A stretch of 64,000 nt of DNA from Flavobacterium psychrophilum (lineage in GTDB: Bacteria > Bacteroidota > Bacteroidia > Flavobacteriales > Flavobacteriaceae), in contig CAMAWT010000001.1 in assembly GCA_945862065.1 (NCBI GenBank), positions 186,001 through 250,000 on the forward strand. The letters are read 5' to 3'. A program made the position numbers and the translations under genes. The notes under the pieces were generated by a model. It saw only the letters and a program-made list of their open reading frames with translations. It was not told the origin of the DNA and did not search any database. Numbering within the stretch: position 1 is the first letter of the stretch; each line of letters begins with the position of its first letter. This document shows positions 1 through 8,002 of the stretch, piece by piece.

Positions 1-69
1 CCTTTTTTGAACTGTACCCTTATTTAATAAAAATTTGCCATGATATTCATTGAAAAACACAACTAAAAC

Positions 70-97
70 ACCGTAAAAAAAAATCAAAAATACCGTA
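70..97 (+). repeat. Paired ACCGTA direct repeats in the 5' noncoding region
   Basis: The first 302 bases contain no gene. Within them ACCGTA occurs at 70-75 and 92-97, 22 bp apart, in an A-rich context. The same pair with the same 22-bp spacing occurs near the right end of the window (63908-63935), and an inverted TACGGT/ACCGTA pair lies at 63024-63038 in front of a response-regulator gene. A binding site for a two-component regulator is plausible but is inference. Confidence 0.4.
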
Positions 98-302
98 AAA
101 TAATACAGTTTTATGTTTTTTAATTTACAATTCAATAAATGAACCTTTAGCTAATCTTGCCATATGTTTAAGATACTTGTATTAAAGTTTCGTATATATA
201 CAAATTATCGGCAACCCTAATGGACAGAAACCAACCGAGAAAGTGACTAATTGACAGTATAAATTAATAGGTAAGAAATTTGAAACATTAAATAAAAACT
301 CA

Positions 303-1298
303 ATGAAACTAAACAATAATCAATTACAGAATTTTGTCAATCGAATAAAACTCAGGCAAGAAAATATGCCTAAGTATCGTGACCAAATTGATAACCTGAA
401 ACAAAAACTAGAGGACAAAATTAAAAACGATAAACGGACTGGAATTAAAGTGACTAAATTCTTAATTGCCGGTTCTTGGAAAAAACGTACCATTCTTAGA
501 CCGACAGGCGAAAAGCCAATTGACTTGGATTTGGTTTTATATGTAGAAGGTGATGAGAATCTAAAAGATGATTTAAAAAAACTTCACGACTTTGTTGTTG
601 AATACTTAGAAGAAATATACCCTACAAAGGATATTAACAGAGATGTGGATGCAGAAGGCAACACAAAGTCTATTAAAATTAAATTCACAGGAACAGGGTT
701 AGAAGTTGATATTGTTCCAGTAATTCCACTGTCAACTCCTAAAGAATATGTTTGGCAACCACAAAGAGGTGGAGGAGGCAAAAAATATGTAACAAGCGTT
801 ACTAAGCAACTAGATTTCGCAAAAGACAAAAGAGACAAAAACCCTTCTTTTACCGCAATAACGAGGGCTATAAAGTGGTGGAAGAATTATAAAGAACTTG
901 ACTCGAATGATAGTGATTATGGCTTTTCATCATTCTCAATTGAGCTTATATTATCATACTTAGATGAAAAGGAAGGTATAGAAAATGATATTGAAACAGG
1001 CATAATCAGGTTTTTTAGATTTGTTAGCGACCCAAATTTTCCAGTTATAAGTTTTTCATTAGCTATCAACGAGACTCCTTCAACTTTTTACACACCAGTT
1101 TATATTTCCGACCCCACGAACAATGAAAATAATGCAGCAAAAAAAGTTAATTATGACGTTTGGAAAGAGGTAGTCAATGAAGCGATAAATGCCTTTGAAA
1201 CATTACTTATTGCTCAATCTCGAAATGGAGAAAGAGATACCATTCAAGAATGGAAGGATGTTTTTGGACCAAGTTTTAACATTACTAAAGAGGAATAA
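303..1298 (+). CDS. CBASS CD-NTase (cyclic oligonucleotide synthase)
   Basis: Predicted CD-NTase that makes a cyclic nucleotide second messenger on phage infection. The nucleotidyltransferase core is visible: GSWKKRT around residue 57, the DLD metal-binding pair around residue 75 (IDLDLVLYV) and the third acidic residue in EVDIVPV around residue 135. Length (331 aa) fits the OAS-like family. It is the first gene of a four-gene operon, 2 bp before the HORMA gene, and that HORMA plus TRIP13-like arrangement defines type III CBASS. In characterised type III systems the HORMA protein binds and activates the cyclase. The product nucleotide cannot be read from sequence. Confident in family, not in clade. 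Confidence 0.9.
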   Translation: MKLNNNQLQNFVNRIKLRQENMPKYRDQIDNLKQKLEDKIKNDKRTGIKVTKFLIAGSWKKRTILRPTGEKPIDLDLVLYVEGDENLKDDLKKLHDFVVEYLEEIYPTKDINRDVDAEGNTKSIKIKFTGTGLEVDIVPVIPLSTPKEYVWQPQRGGGGKKYVTSVTKQLDFAKDKRDKNPSFTAITRAIKWWKNYKELDSNDSDYGFSSFSIELILSYLDEKEGIENDIETGIIRFFRFVSDPNFPVISFSLAINETPSTFYTPVYISDPTNNENNAAKKVNYDVWKEVVNEAINAFETLLIAQSRNGERDTIQEWKDVFGPSFNITKEE

Positions 1299-1300
1299 CT

Positions 1301-1813
1301 ATGTATAATACATATACAAATACAGGAACGTATACTGTAACAGATATACGGAAAACTTTCGAAGGTTTCAGTGCAGATTTTAGAATGATAGCTATGAGAA
1401 CTGGAAAAAAGATAGCAACAGAAGTTGATGCATTAGTTAACGACATTTTGATTTGGGCAGAAGCAAAGTATCTCAATTATGTTGACATCACACTGCTTAA
1501 TTCTGAAAATAAGCCGATAAAAGCTGTAAGATTTAGAGTAGATGAAAATGGTAAAGCGAATCAAAGCGATAGAGCAGGTAATAATAACGATTGGCAAAAT
1601 TTACCTAATACAGAATTAAAAGTTGTGGTTGATTTCAATTCGAAATGGAAAGCACTTTCTGATTCTGAACGCAACTCATTTTTGACAGTAAACAATTTCA
1701 AATGTGGTTGGGGACGGCTTGATTTTGATAATTCATACAACCATCTTAGCAAAGACAATGCACAGCTTTATTCAAGCAAAGGTTATGAACTTCAAAAAGA
1801 AAATTTTAAATAA
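1301..1813 (+). CDS. cap7: Bacterial HORMA-domain protein of CBASS (Cap7-like)
   Basis: 170-aa protein between a CD-NTase and a TRIP13-like ATPase, the position of the Cap7 HORMA sensor in type III CBASS. The N-terminal part (about residues 14-55, VTDIRKTFEGFSADFRMIAM onward) resembles the helical start of bacterial HORMA proteins. The C-terminal end would supply the safety-belt segment. In known systems the HORMA protein recognises a peptide ligand, closes and activates the cyclase. The stop codon overlaps the next start by one base (TAATG), so translation is coupled. The assignment relies on context as much as on the weakly conserved sequence. Confidence 0.75.
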   Translation: MYNTYTNTGTYTVTDIRKTFEGFSADFRMIAMRTGKKIATEVDALVNDILIWAEAKYLNYVDITLLNSENKPIKAVRFRVDENGKANQSDRAGNNNDWQNLPNTELKVVVDFNSKWKALSDSERNSFLTVNNFKCGWGRLDFDNSYNHLSKDNAQLYSSKGYELQKENFK

Positions 1814-2697
1814 TGGCAACCATTTTTGATAACACAATAGAATTACCTAGTAAGGCAATTCAAGAGAGAACTGAAAATTTGATTGGTTTTGACACTAAGT
1901 TTCAAAGAATATATGGAAATCTAAAATTATTACTTGACCAAGAAGGATTAATTAAATGGAGTAATAAACACCATAATACAGAACTACCAGTAATTAGACA
2001 ACTAACTGACCGCTATCCTCTTATTTTACTTTCGGGTGATGCAGGAACAGGAAAGACAGTTTCAGCAGAGGCAATTGCTGACAAAATGGTTCGTGAACTA
2101 AAGAAAGAAGGCTTCTTTCTTAAACTTAGCACCCGCGTAAGAGGGGAAGGATTACACGGGCAAATGGGAAACTTAGTCAATGATGCTTTTGCTGAATTAA
2201 AAAAACAAGCTGGAAAAAGTCGTTTGGCCTTTTTACTAATTGACGAAGCAGATGCTATTGCGACAACACGTTCTACAATGCAGATGCATCAAGAGGAAAA
2301 GGCAGCTGTAAATACTCTGATTCAAAAAATAGATGAGATTCGTGAATTAAAAGGACGAGCAATAATTTTTATGTCGACAAATCGACTACACTTTATTGAT
2401 GAAGCAATTGTTAGACGTGCTTGTGTTGTTTTAGAATTTGAAAGACCAAGTAGCCAAGAACGAAAAGATTTGTTTTCAAAAAGTCTTCTTGGGATTGAGC
2501 TTTCAGACAAGGAACTAGAAGAACTCGCTGAACTAACAAGTCCTGAGAAAAATGATGGTGTTGGACATTCTTTTTCTGATATAAGGCTAAAAATTTTACC
2601 AGAAGCAATTGCTGCATGTTTTCCTGATTCTCCGCTTACATTTGATATTCTATATTCTACAATAAAAGAAATAAAACCTAGCCCGAAAATCAAATGA
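1813..2697 (+). CDS. cap6: TRIP13/Pch2-like AAA+ ATPase of CBASS (Cap6-like)
   Basis: AAA+ ATPase with Walker A GDAGTGKT at residues ~75-82, Walker B LLIDEADA at ~141-148, a sensor-1-like STN (IIFMSTNRLHF) and an arginine-finger region (VRRACVVLEF). Cap6 proteins remodel closed HORMA proteins to the inactive state and so switch the cyclase off. Length (294 aa) is typical of bacterial TRIP13 homologues. It overlaps the HORMA gene by one base and the effector gene by four (ATGA), which indicates one co-translated operon. Confidence 0.88.
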   Translation: MATIFDNTIELPSKAIQERTENLIGFDTKFQRIYGNLKLLLDQEGLIKWSNKHHNTELPVIRQLTDRYPLILLSGDAGTGKTVSAEAIADKMVRELKKEGFFLKLSTRVRGEGLHGQMGNLVNDAFAELKKQAGKSRLAFLLIDEADAIATTRSTMQMHQEEKAAVNTLIQKIDEIRELKGRAIIFMSTNRLHFIDEAIVRRACVVLEFERPSSQERKDLFSKSLLGIELSDKELEELAELTSPEKNDGVGHSFSDIRLKILPEAIAACFPDSPLTFDILYSTIKEIKPSPKIK

Positions 2698-3533
2698 AAT
2701 ACTTATTACAATTAATTGCAGCGTTAATTTTTCTTCTTATCGGCTGGTTTATAAAAGACGAAAATCTAAAAACAGAATTTTTGGGCAATGCTGGGGCTAT
2801 CATAATTACATTATTTGTTGTTGAAATTGGCTATGATATAGTTACAAATTGGAAGAGGTTAAATCTTGTTGTTCGGTGTTGGTATTTAGGCATAAAAGGG
2901 GAATATGTTCGTTTTTCAATGTCGTATCAATATCGCATAAAAGTAAACGACAAATATCTTCTAGTAAAGAACTCAAATTTTGGCCATTATCAACTTGTTG
3001 GAGGCAAATACAAACGAAACAAGTTTACAAATAGCATACTTAGAACATTTGAGGCAAGGGATGACTTGAAACTTAAGACAAATGGACTAATGAAAGATGA
3101 TTTAACAATATTTATCCCTGCTAAAAACGCAATTAAATTCATTGACTGGTTTAATACCAAAAAAGATAGAGAAGTTTCTCATTGGAGAGAATTTTACGAA
3201 GAATTGATTGATGTAAAAGGAAAGGTATTGCCTCATAGCATATTCCCTTATGTCAACTATAATTTCGCTTGTTCAGTCATTACTCCATTGAAAAGGACTC
3301 CAGGATGGGACTGTTGGGAGATACTCCAATATGATGTATTAGACTTGTTGCCTAATTCCGACCAAGAAGCAGAATTAGAAAAACTATTGGCTAAAGGTGA
3401 TACAGAGTATATCAAGTGGGCTGATGAAGAATTAATAAAGTGCCTAGGACACGACAATAGAGAAAAGGAAAAACTTTACGACATAGGACAACATGCAAAA
3501 TGGGTAATACAAGAAAAATGGTGCAAGGACTGA
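2694..3533 (+). CDS. cap16: Membrane CBASS effector with SMODS-associated NUDIX-like domain (Cap16-like)
   Basis: Last gene of the CBASS operon, hence the predicted effector. It has two N-terminal hydrophobic segments (about residues 4-20 and 33-50), then a region with YRIKVNDKYLLVKN and YQLVGGKYKRN (about residues 82-110), the signature of the SMODS-associated NUDIX-like domain. A membrane-anchored NUDIX effector would bind the cyclic nucleotide in the cytoplasm and disrupt the membrane or act on nucleotides. A full catalytic NUDIX box is not evident, so the domain may only bind ligand. The alternative is a Cap15-like beta-barrel effector, which I think less likely given the YLLVK/GGKYK motifs. 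Confidence 0.7.
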   Translation: MKYLLQLIAALIFLLIGWFIKDENLKTEFLGNAGAIIITLFVVEIGYDIVTNWKRLNLVVRCWYLGIKGEYVRFSMSYQYRIKVNDKYLLVKNSNFGHYQLVGGKYKRNKFTNSILRTFEARDDLKLKTNGLMKDDLTIFIPAKNAIKFIDWFNTKKDREVSHWREFYEELIDVKGKVLPHSIFPYVNYNFACSVITPLKRTPGWDCWEILQYDVLDLLPNSDQEAELEKLLAKGDTEYIKWADEELIKCLGHDNREKEKLYDIGQHAKWVIQEKWCKD

Positions 3534-3555
3534 CAAACAGAAGGGCAGCCCCCAC

Positions 3556-3626
3556 TCGTGCGCGAATCCCTTCCCCGCTCGTGCGCGAATCCCTTCGCGT
3601 TCGTGCGCGAATCCCTTCGCGTTCGT
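3556..3626 (+). repeat. GC-rich 22-23 bp tandem repeat
   Basis: Three full units (3556-3578, 3579-3600, 3601-3622) and a 4-base partial unit follow the CBASS operon. Each unit contains GCGAA-TCCC-TTCGC or a near variant, so each can fold into a small hairpin. The GC content is far above the surrounding AT-rich DNA. It resembles REP-type extragenic repeats and may act as a terminator or a recombination site. Confidence 0.85.
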
Positions 3627-3666
3627 ATATAATTTTTAGAAAATAAAAAATACAAATAATAATATC

Positions 3667-3798
3667 ATGGCACTAAAACCAGGACCAAAAAGAACAGCAA
3701 CATCAACAGGAAAACCAGATCAACGTCAGCATGATAATAAAAAAACACCTGGCAATACCCCATCATTAAAACCATCAAAATCAACAACAAAAAAATAG
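3667..3798 (+). CDS. Small basic protein, copy 1 of a three-copy repeat
   Basis: 43-aa, lysine- and proline-rich protein beginning MALKPGPKRTATSTGKPDQR and ending in KPSKSTTKK. It has no hydrophobic segment and is predicted disordered and nucleic-acid-like in charge. An almost identical gene lies at 4944-5093 and a decayed copy at 6472-6597. The three copies separate three different defence-type cassettes, so the gene may matter as a repeat that allows cassette exchange as well as a protein. Conserved amino acids despite synonymous changes between copies 1 and 2 argue that it is translated. Function unknown. Confidence 0.6.
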   Translation: MALKPGPKRTATSTGKPDQRQHDNKKTPGNTPSLKPSKSTTKK

Positions 3799-3880
3799 AA
3801 TTAATATACTGTAAAAGTAGTAACGTATTGATGAAATTAATTTGAACATTAAACAAATAATTTAATTAAATAAAAATAAG

Positions 3881-4147
3881 ATGACAAAGAAAATTCCAGG
3901 TTTAACAATAAACCAATCTGAATATCAGTTAGAAAATGGTGGTAAAGGAAAAATTGCAGTTTTTATATACGCTGGAAGCGGTGACCCAAAACAAATGTTA
4001 GATTATGCAATTCATGAATATGTTGGTAATAATCATTACCATGAATTAATGGATGCACACATGGACAATCCTTGGATGAGAGTCGTTTTAAGTGATATCA
4101 ACAATATGCATCAAGAACTTTTTGATGCTTCCATTCATAAACTTTAA
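3881..4147 (+). CDS. Uncharacterised 88-aa protein paired with a nuclease-like gene
   Basis: Not recognised. The protein is soluble and acidic to neutral, with a histidine-rich stretch (YVGNNHYHELMDAHMDN) in the middle that could bind metal. It ends three bases before the start of the 263-aa PD-(D/E)XK-like gene, so the two are probably one operon. It could be a cognate immunity, antitoxin or sensor partner. No homologous family comes to mind. Confidence 0.6.
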   Translation: MTKKIPGLTINQSEYQLENGGKGKIAVFIYAGSGDPKQMLDYAIHEYVGNNHYHELMDAHMDNPWMRVVLSDINNMHQELFDASIHKL

Positions 4148-4150
4148 ATA

Positions 4151-4942
4151 ATGCAAAATAAAGTAATAGACCAGAAATTTGCTGGAATAATTGATTCAGT
4201 ATGTTATTGGCTAGGTTATCAGTTTAAAATAGGAAGAGAACAGCTTATTCATGAGGCAAGTTTAAGATATCCAATAGCAGATTCGATAACTTCAAATGGC
4301 ATTGCAATTAATAGAATTGTACTAGAAAAACTTCATCCAATATTCAAAAGTAAAAAGATAGATTTAGTAATATTTGACGACTCAGTAAAACATCCAGAAA
4401 ATGAAACGGATGATAGTAGGTTAATTGAAGTATATGAATTTAAAATTGCAAAAAATAAAACGGGAGTAATTTACAGTGATGAACATCAAAGAGTTTTTGA
4501 CGATGTAGTTCGACTAGCCTTTTATAATCATTGGCATAAAAAAGATTGTTATTTCCTTATGTGTGGTACTTATGAAAATTTTAAAACATATTTTGTTGGG
4601 CAAAAAAACGAAATAAAAAAGCAAGGCCTAAAAAATATAATTTCTGAAAGACAAATTAAAAAAGTAGATAATCCTATATTGCACGAAACAGAAGAATGGT
4701 TACCTGCCGGTCTATATGAAGATTGGTTTAGCTTCAGAATTGGAGAACCAAAAACAAAAACATTCAAAATAGAAAGTGAAACTTGGGGACTTATACCATT
4801 TAAAAAAAACTATTTTACAAGGGATAATAAATATAATTTTACAGATGAGTTAACAATACAAACTACCTGTATGGCTTTAAGTCCAATAGGAGAAAAAAAT
4901 AAGACGCATGCAGCCGGAATTTGGAAAATTGAAGCATTATAA
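4151..4942 (+). CDS. Predicted PD-(D/E)XK nuclease-like protein
   Basis: 263-aa protein with an arrangement that suggests the PD-(D/E)XK nuclease fold: an acidic residue in EASLRYPIADSI (~residues 30-41), then KKIDLVIFDD (~74-83), then IEVYEFKIAK (~96-105), whose E-x-K matches the catalytic motif. The C-terminal half has no motif I recognise. With its small upstream partner it forms a two-gene cassette between two copies of the small basic-protein gene, next to CBASS and Shedu, so a role in phage defence is inferred. Which exact family it belongs to is unknown. Confidence 0.55.
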   Translation: MQNKVIDQKFAGIIDSVCYWLGYQFKIGREQLIHEASLRYPIADSITSNGIAINRIVLEKLHPIFKSKKIDLVIFDDSVKHPENETDDSRLIEVYEFKIAKNKTGVIYSDEHQRVFDDVVRLAFYNHWHKKDCYFLMCGTYENFKTYFVGQKNEIKKQGLKNIISERQIKKVDNPILHETEEWLPAGLYEDWFSFRIGEPKTKTFKIESETWGLIPFKKNYFTRDNKYNFTDELTIQTTCMALSPIGEKNKTHAAGIWKIEAL

Positions 4943-4943
4943 A

Positions 4944-5093
4944 ATGGAAAATATGTCCATCAAAGCAATCAAACCAGGACCAAAGAGAACAGCAACCTCA
5001 ACAGGAAAACCAGACCAACGTCAACGTGACAATAAAAAAACACCTGGCAACACGCCATCGTTAAAACCTTCAAAATCAACAACAAAAAAATAG
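4944..5093 (+). CDS. Small basic protein, copy 2
   Basis: 49-aa protein whose last 40 residues match copy 1 at 3667-3798 almost exactly (KPGPKRTATSTGKPDQRQ, then KTPGNTPSLKPSKSTTKK). The start at 4944 is one base after the stop of the preceding nuclease-like gene; a second in-frame ATG lies at 4953. Several third-position differences from copy 1 leave the amino acids unchanged, which supports selection on the protein. The 60 bases after the stop resemble those after copy 3 (ending ACTAGTT), so the repeat is longer than the gene. Confidence 0.6.
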   Translation: MENMSIKAIKPGPKRTATSTGKPDQRQRDNKKTPGNTPSLKPSKSTTKK

Positions 5094-5165
5094 AATAATT
5101 ACACTATTAAGAGTTATATAGTATTGCTGATATTTACTAGTTGGCAATATATTAATTACCATCCT

Positions 5166-6404
5166 ATGGAAAAATTCAACAAGAATCAAGAAAATCAGAC
5201 TTCTGAAAATGATGTGAAAGTAATTTTTCATTATTGTGATAAAGAAGGAAAACCAATTTTCAAAACTAAAGAAATTTTTAAAAAAGAAAAAAAAATCATT
5301 TTATATCCTTATGGTGTAACTGGTGACGATAGCGAAATGATTGTTACAAAAAAAATAAAAACAATTGAATTACGTGGATGGAATGATATTAATAGTATTC
5401 CTAAAGATATTAAAACAACTCAAAAATATGGCTTGGGTTCTCAACGAATAAAATTGTTTTTTCAATCTGTGTATCCAAAATTTAAAGAACTAGAAAAGAT
5501 TGTAATTGGGATTAATATTTCCAACAGATTTTATGATAAAACTATTACAATAAATTGGGCAGATTTGGAAAAAGTTTTAAAAGTCATTGCAAATGAGAAA
5601 AGATGGTATGATGGAAATCGTAAATTATTTATAAATAATTCATTATCTCAACTTACTACAAAAATTCAAAGACAAGATGTGCTTTTAAGTGCTGGACAGT
5701 TAGATAGTTTCTTGAAAAAATTTGATTCGTTTGAAAAGGTTACCAAAGCTGATGTAGAATCATTATCAAAAGTTATGGAAACTGCACCACCGAGCAAGAT
5801 TTCTGTAACATCTAACTTTATTAAAACACGTGATAAAATAAACAAAGTTTTCATTGAAGACATTATAGCAAAATTTGAACATCTTATGTCTTCCAAAATT
5901 GACAATGAAAAACAATGGCAGAAATACTTTGGAGAAAATTCATGGATATTTAATCACTTATTTCCGTTTGAAGTTATTTTGAGAAAACAAGAGGCATATG
6001 TTGGCGGAAAAACTATAGAAAATGAAGAAGGTCGTATAGTCGACTTTCTATTCGAAAACGGATTTAAAGACAATTTTGCATTATTAGAAATAAAAACACA
6101 TAAAAAAGATTTGTTGAAAAAAACTGCTTATAGAAATCCCGATGTTTTTGCATATTCGGATGATCTTTCAGGTGGTATTAGCCAATGTTTAGACCAAAAA
6201 GACACCTTTCTCAGAGATTTTGGAAGCAAAGAAAAAATTAAAGATCCTAAATGCATTTTAGTAATTGGTCTTAAAAGTGATTTAGATGAACACCAAGTAA
6301 AATGCTTTGAATTACTGCGCTCAAATCAGAAAAATGTTGATATTTTAACTTTTGATGAGTTATTGGCAAAACTTTACGGATTGTTAAAAGTAATTTCAAA
6401 ATAA
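5166..6404 (+). CDS. sduA: Shedu anti-phage nuclease (DUF4263)
   Basis: Single-gene Shedu defence protein. The C-terminal ~170 residues carry the DUF4263 nuclease domain: KQWQKYFGENSWIF, then GRIVDFLFENG with the catalytic Asp, then ALLEIKTH with E-x-K, and the family-typical ending with VDILTFDELLAKL. The N-terminal ~220 residues are the variable regulatory part of Shedu proteins. The ATG at 5166 is preferred over an upstream TTG at 5124, because the latter lies in the repeat tail shared with the other cassette boundaries. It stands alone between copies 2 and 3 of the small-protein repeat. Shedu is known to nick or degrade DNA during infection. Confidence 0.85.
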   Translation: MEKFNKNQENQTSENDVKVIFHYCDKEGKPIFKTKEIFKKEKKIILYPYGVTGDDSEMIVTKKIKTIELRGWNDINSIPKDIKTTQKYGLGSQRIKLFFQSVYPKFKELEKIVIGINISNRFYDKTITINWADLEKVLKVIANEKRWYDGNRKLFINNSLSQLTTKIQRQDVLLSAGQLDSFLKKFDSFEKVTKADVESLSKVMETAPPSKISVTSNFIKTRDKINKVFIEDIIAKFEHLMSSKIDNEKQWQKYFGENSWIFNHLFPFEVILRKQEAYVGGKTIENEEGRIVDFLFENGFKDNFALLEIKTHKKDLLKKTAYRNPDVFAYSDDLSGGISQCLDQKDTFLRDFGSKEKIKDPKCILVIGLKSDLDEHQVKCFELLRSNQKNVDILTFDELLAKLYGLLKVISK

Positions 6405-6471
6405 CAATACTGAACCCAATATCGCGGATTTGCAATTCGTTCTTAATCAATTAAAATAAAGATTTATAAAT

Positions 6472-6597
6472 ATCAAACTAGAACCAAAAAGAATAGCAAC
6501 CACAACAGGAAAACCAGACCAACGTTAACATGATAATAAAGTGACACCAGGCAATATGCAATCGTTAAAACAATCGAAATCAACAACAAAAAAATAG
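6472..6597 (+). pseudogene. Decayed third copy of the small basic-protein gene
   Basis: The reading frame matches copies 1 and 2 along its whole length (KPKR, TGKPDQR, HDNK, TPGN, KSTTKK) but the start ATG has become ATC and a glutamine codon has become TAA in the middle. The downstream tail (ACTAGTT near 6650) matches copy 2. It marks the boundary between the Shedu cassette and the caspase cassette. Confidence 0.8.
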
Positions 6598-6688
6598 ACT
6601 TTATGCAAAGCTACCAACACTTAAAAAATTATATATCATTGATGTTATATACTAGTTATGGGCAAGCTTAAGAAAAACAGACAGTAAT

Positions 6689-7120
6689 ATGGAACTAACA
6701 TTAACGACAGCTGGAATAGCTACAATTATTTCAGCCGCAACTTCAGCGACTGTTACTCTATATATAAATAGAAGTAATAAACTGAAATATTTAGATGACC
6801 AATTAGACACATTATTGAAAACTGCTTTACAGTATCCTTACTTAGAAAACCCGACTTTCATAAAAACTTGGAATGACAATAAGAATTCTGAAAAGGACGA
6901 ATATTTGCGATATGACATATATTGCACACTTCTCTTTAATTTCTTTTCAAGAGTGGCAGCACATTTCAATTATGACAAAGAAAAAATTGACAATTATGTT
7001 GCAGCTAAAGACTGGATAAGGCTTCACAAAGACTATTGGTTAAATCCTATAGATACTTTTGAAAACATAGATTCTTACGACAAAGAGTTCAAAAAATTAA
7101 TAACCGACTATTTAAGCTAA
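6689..7120 (+). CDS. Membrane-anchored partner of caspase-like protein
   Basis: 143-aa protein with one N-terminal hydrophobic segment (about residues 7-27, TTAGIATIISAATSATVTLY) followed by a helical cytoplasmic domain with many aromatic and charged residues. No known family recognised. It ends one base before the caspase gene, so the two are an operon. The layout suggests a membrane sensor, activator or substrate for the protease, as seen for partners of other prokaryotic caspases in cell-death defence. That role is inference from context only. Confidence 0.65.
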   Translation: MELTLTTAGIATIISAATSATVTLYINRSNKLKYLDDQLDTLLKTALQYPYLENPTFIKTWNDNKNSEKDEYLRYDIYCTLLFNFFSRVAAHFNYDKEKIDNYVAAKDWIRLHKDYWLNPIDTFENIDSYDKEFKKLITDYLS

Positions 7121-7121
7121 T

Positions 7122-7811
7122 ATGAAAAAGAAAATATTACTCATTGGCAACAACGATGGTTTGCCTGGCGTGAAAATAGACCTTGCTAACTACAAAAAGT
7201 ATTTTAAAAGCAGTACTGGCGGACAATGGAATGACGATGAAATAATCGAATTGTTAAATCCAAAAAAAGATAACCTCATTGCTCTGATTGACGACTTAAA
7301 AAAACAGAATTTGGATTATGTAATTGTTGTATTCAGCGGACACGGTGGAATACAGAGAAAAACTGTTTTGGAATTGAATCCTGATGGAGAGTTGTTTTCT
7401 GAATCTAGATTCGAGAATATTTCAAAAAGACAAGTAACTATTTTAGATTGTTGTAGGGCATATATGCAAAACATATCAGAAAGCCTAAATGAAGTAAGAC
7501 TTGTTAAGTCTTTTAGTGCATACGCAGGAACAAGGGCTAGATTTGAAAAGAGAATTTCTGAATCTTTACCACAACAAATTAAAATATACTCCTGTGCTGA
7601 AGGTGAATATTCACACGACACACCAAAAGGTGGTGCATATTCCAAAAACCTACTTGAGTCCGCTTACTCGGACGATTCAGACTTTATCTATTTTGGGAGA
7701 ACTCACGTAGTCGCTTCTGAAAAAACAACAAAAGAATTTAAAGACCAACACCCAGAAATAATTCAATCTAAACTTTTGACAACTCAACAAATAATACTTG
7801 GAATCAACTAG
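7122..7811 (+). CDS. Caspase-like (peptidase C14) protease
   Basis: 229-aa metacaspase-fold protease. The catalytic His lies in VVFSGHGG (~residues 68-75) and the catalytic Cys in ILDCCRAY (~107-114). The N-terminal strand KKKILLIGNNDG and the spacing between the motifs fit C14 proteins. There is no signal peptide, so it acts in the cytoplasm. It is the second gene of a cassette with a membrane protein and probably executes cell death or cleaves a partner when phage is sensed. No C-terminal effector or WD40/TPR sensor is fused to it, so the upstream protein is the likely sensor. Confidence 0.85.
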   Translation: MKKKILLIGNNDGLPGVKIDLANYKKYFKSSTGGQWNDDEIIELLNPKKDNLIALIDDLKKQNLDYVIVVFSGHGGIQRKTVLELNPDGELFSESRFENISKRQVTILDCCRAYMQNISESLNEVRLVKSFSAYAGTRARFEKRISESLPQQIKIYSCAEGEYSHDTPKGGAYSKNLLESAYSDDSDFIYFGRTHVVASEKTTKEFKDQHPEIIQSKLLTTQQIILGIN

Positions 7812-7815
7812 AAAG

Positions 7816-7860
7816 CCAGCCCATAACACGGGTTTTGCGTCAGGCGGGCTGACGTGCAAA
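7816..7860 (+). terminator. Overlapping hairpins after the caspase gene
   Basis: Two stems share the same bases: CAGCCC (7817-7822) with GGGCTG (7846-7851), and CGTCAG (7838-7843) with CTGACG (7849-7854), the latter extended by TTTGC and GCAAA with a small bulge. They cannot form together. GC-rich in an AT-rich region, with no U-run directly after, so it may be a terminator, mRNA-end stabiliser or recombination site. Confidence 0.5.
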
Positions 7861-8002
7861 CTTGGAGCTTTGTACTTCTATTCAAATTCTGTTCAAGTTA
7901 AAAATTTTGTACACCAAACTCCGAATGAACTCAAAGTACGAAAGTTGGCAGTAAATTTATCGAAAATCACATAAAAGAAAAACTATAATTAAAATGTAGG
8001 GA

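Noticed and set aside
4908..4943. Longer start for the second small basic protein
   Set aside because: The upstream part overlaps the end of the nuclease-like gene in another frame and is not present in copy 1.
5124..5165. TTG start giving a 426-aa Shedu protein
   Set aside because: The extra codons fall in the repeat tail shared with other cassette borders; ATG 5166 is a normal start.
5140..7950. Integron-like attC sites at the cassette borders
   Set aside because: The borders contain GTTGGCA-like strings, but they do not fit the GTTRRRY core, there is no integron integrase, and the repeats contain a coding sequence. Homologous repeats explain the pattern better.
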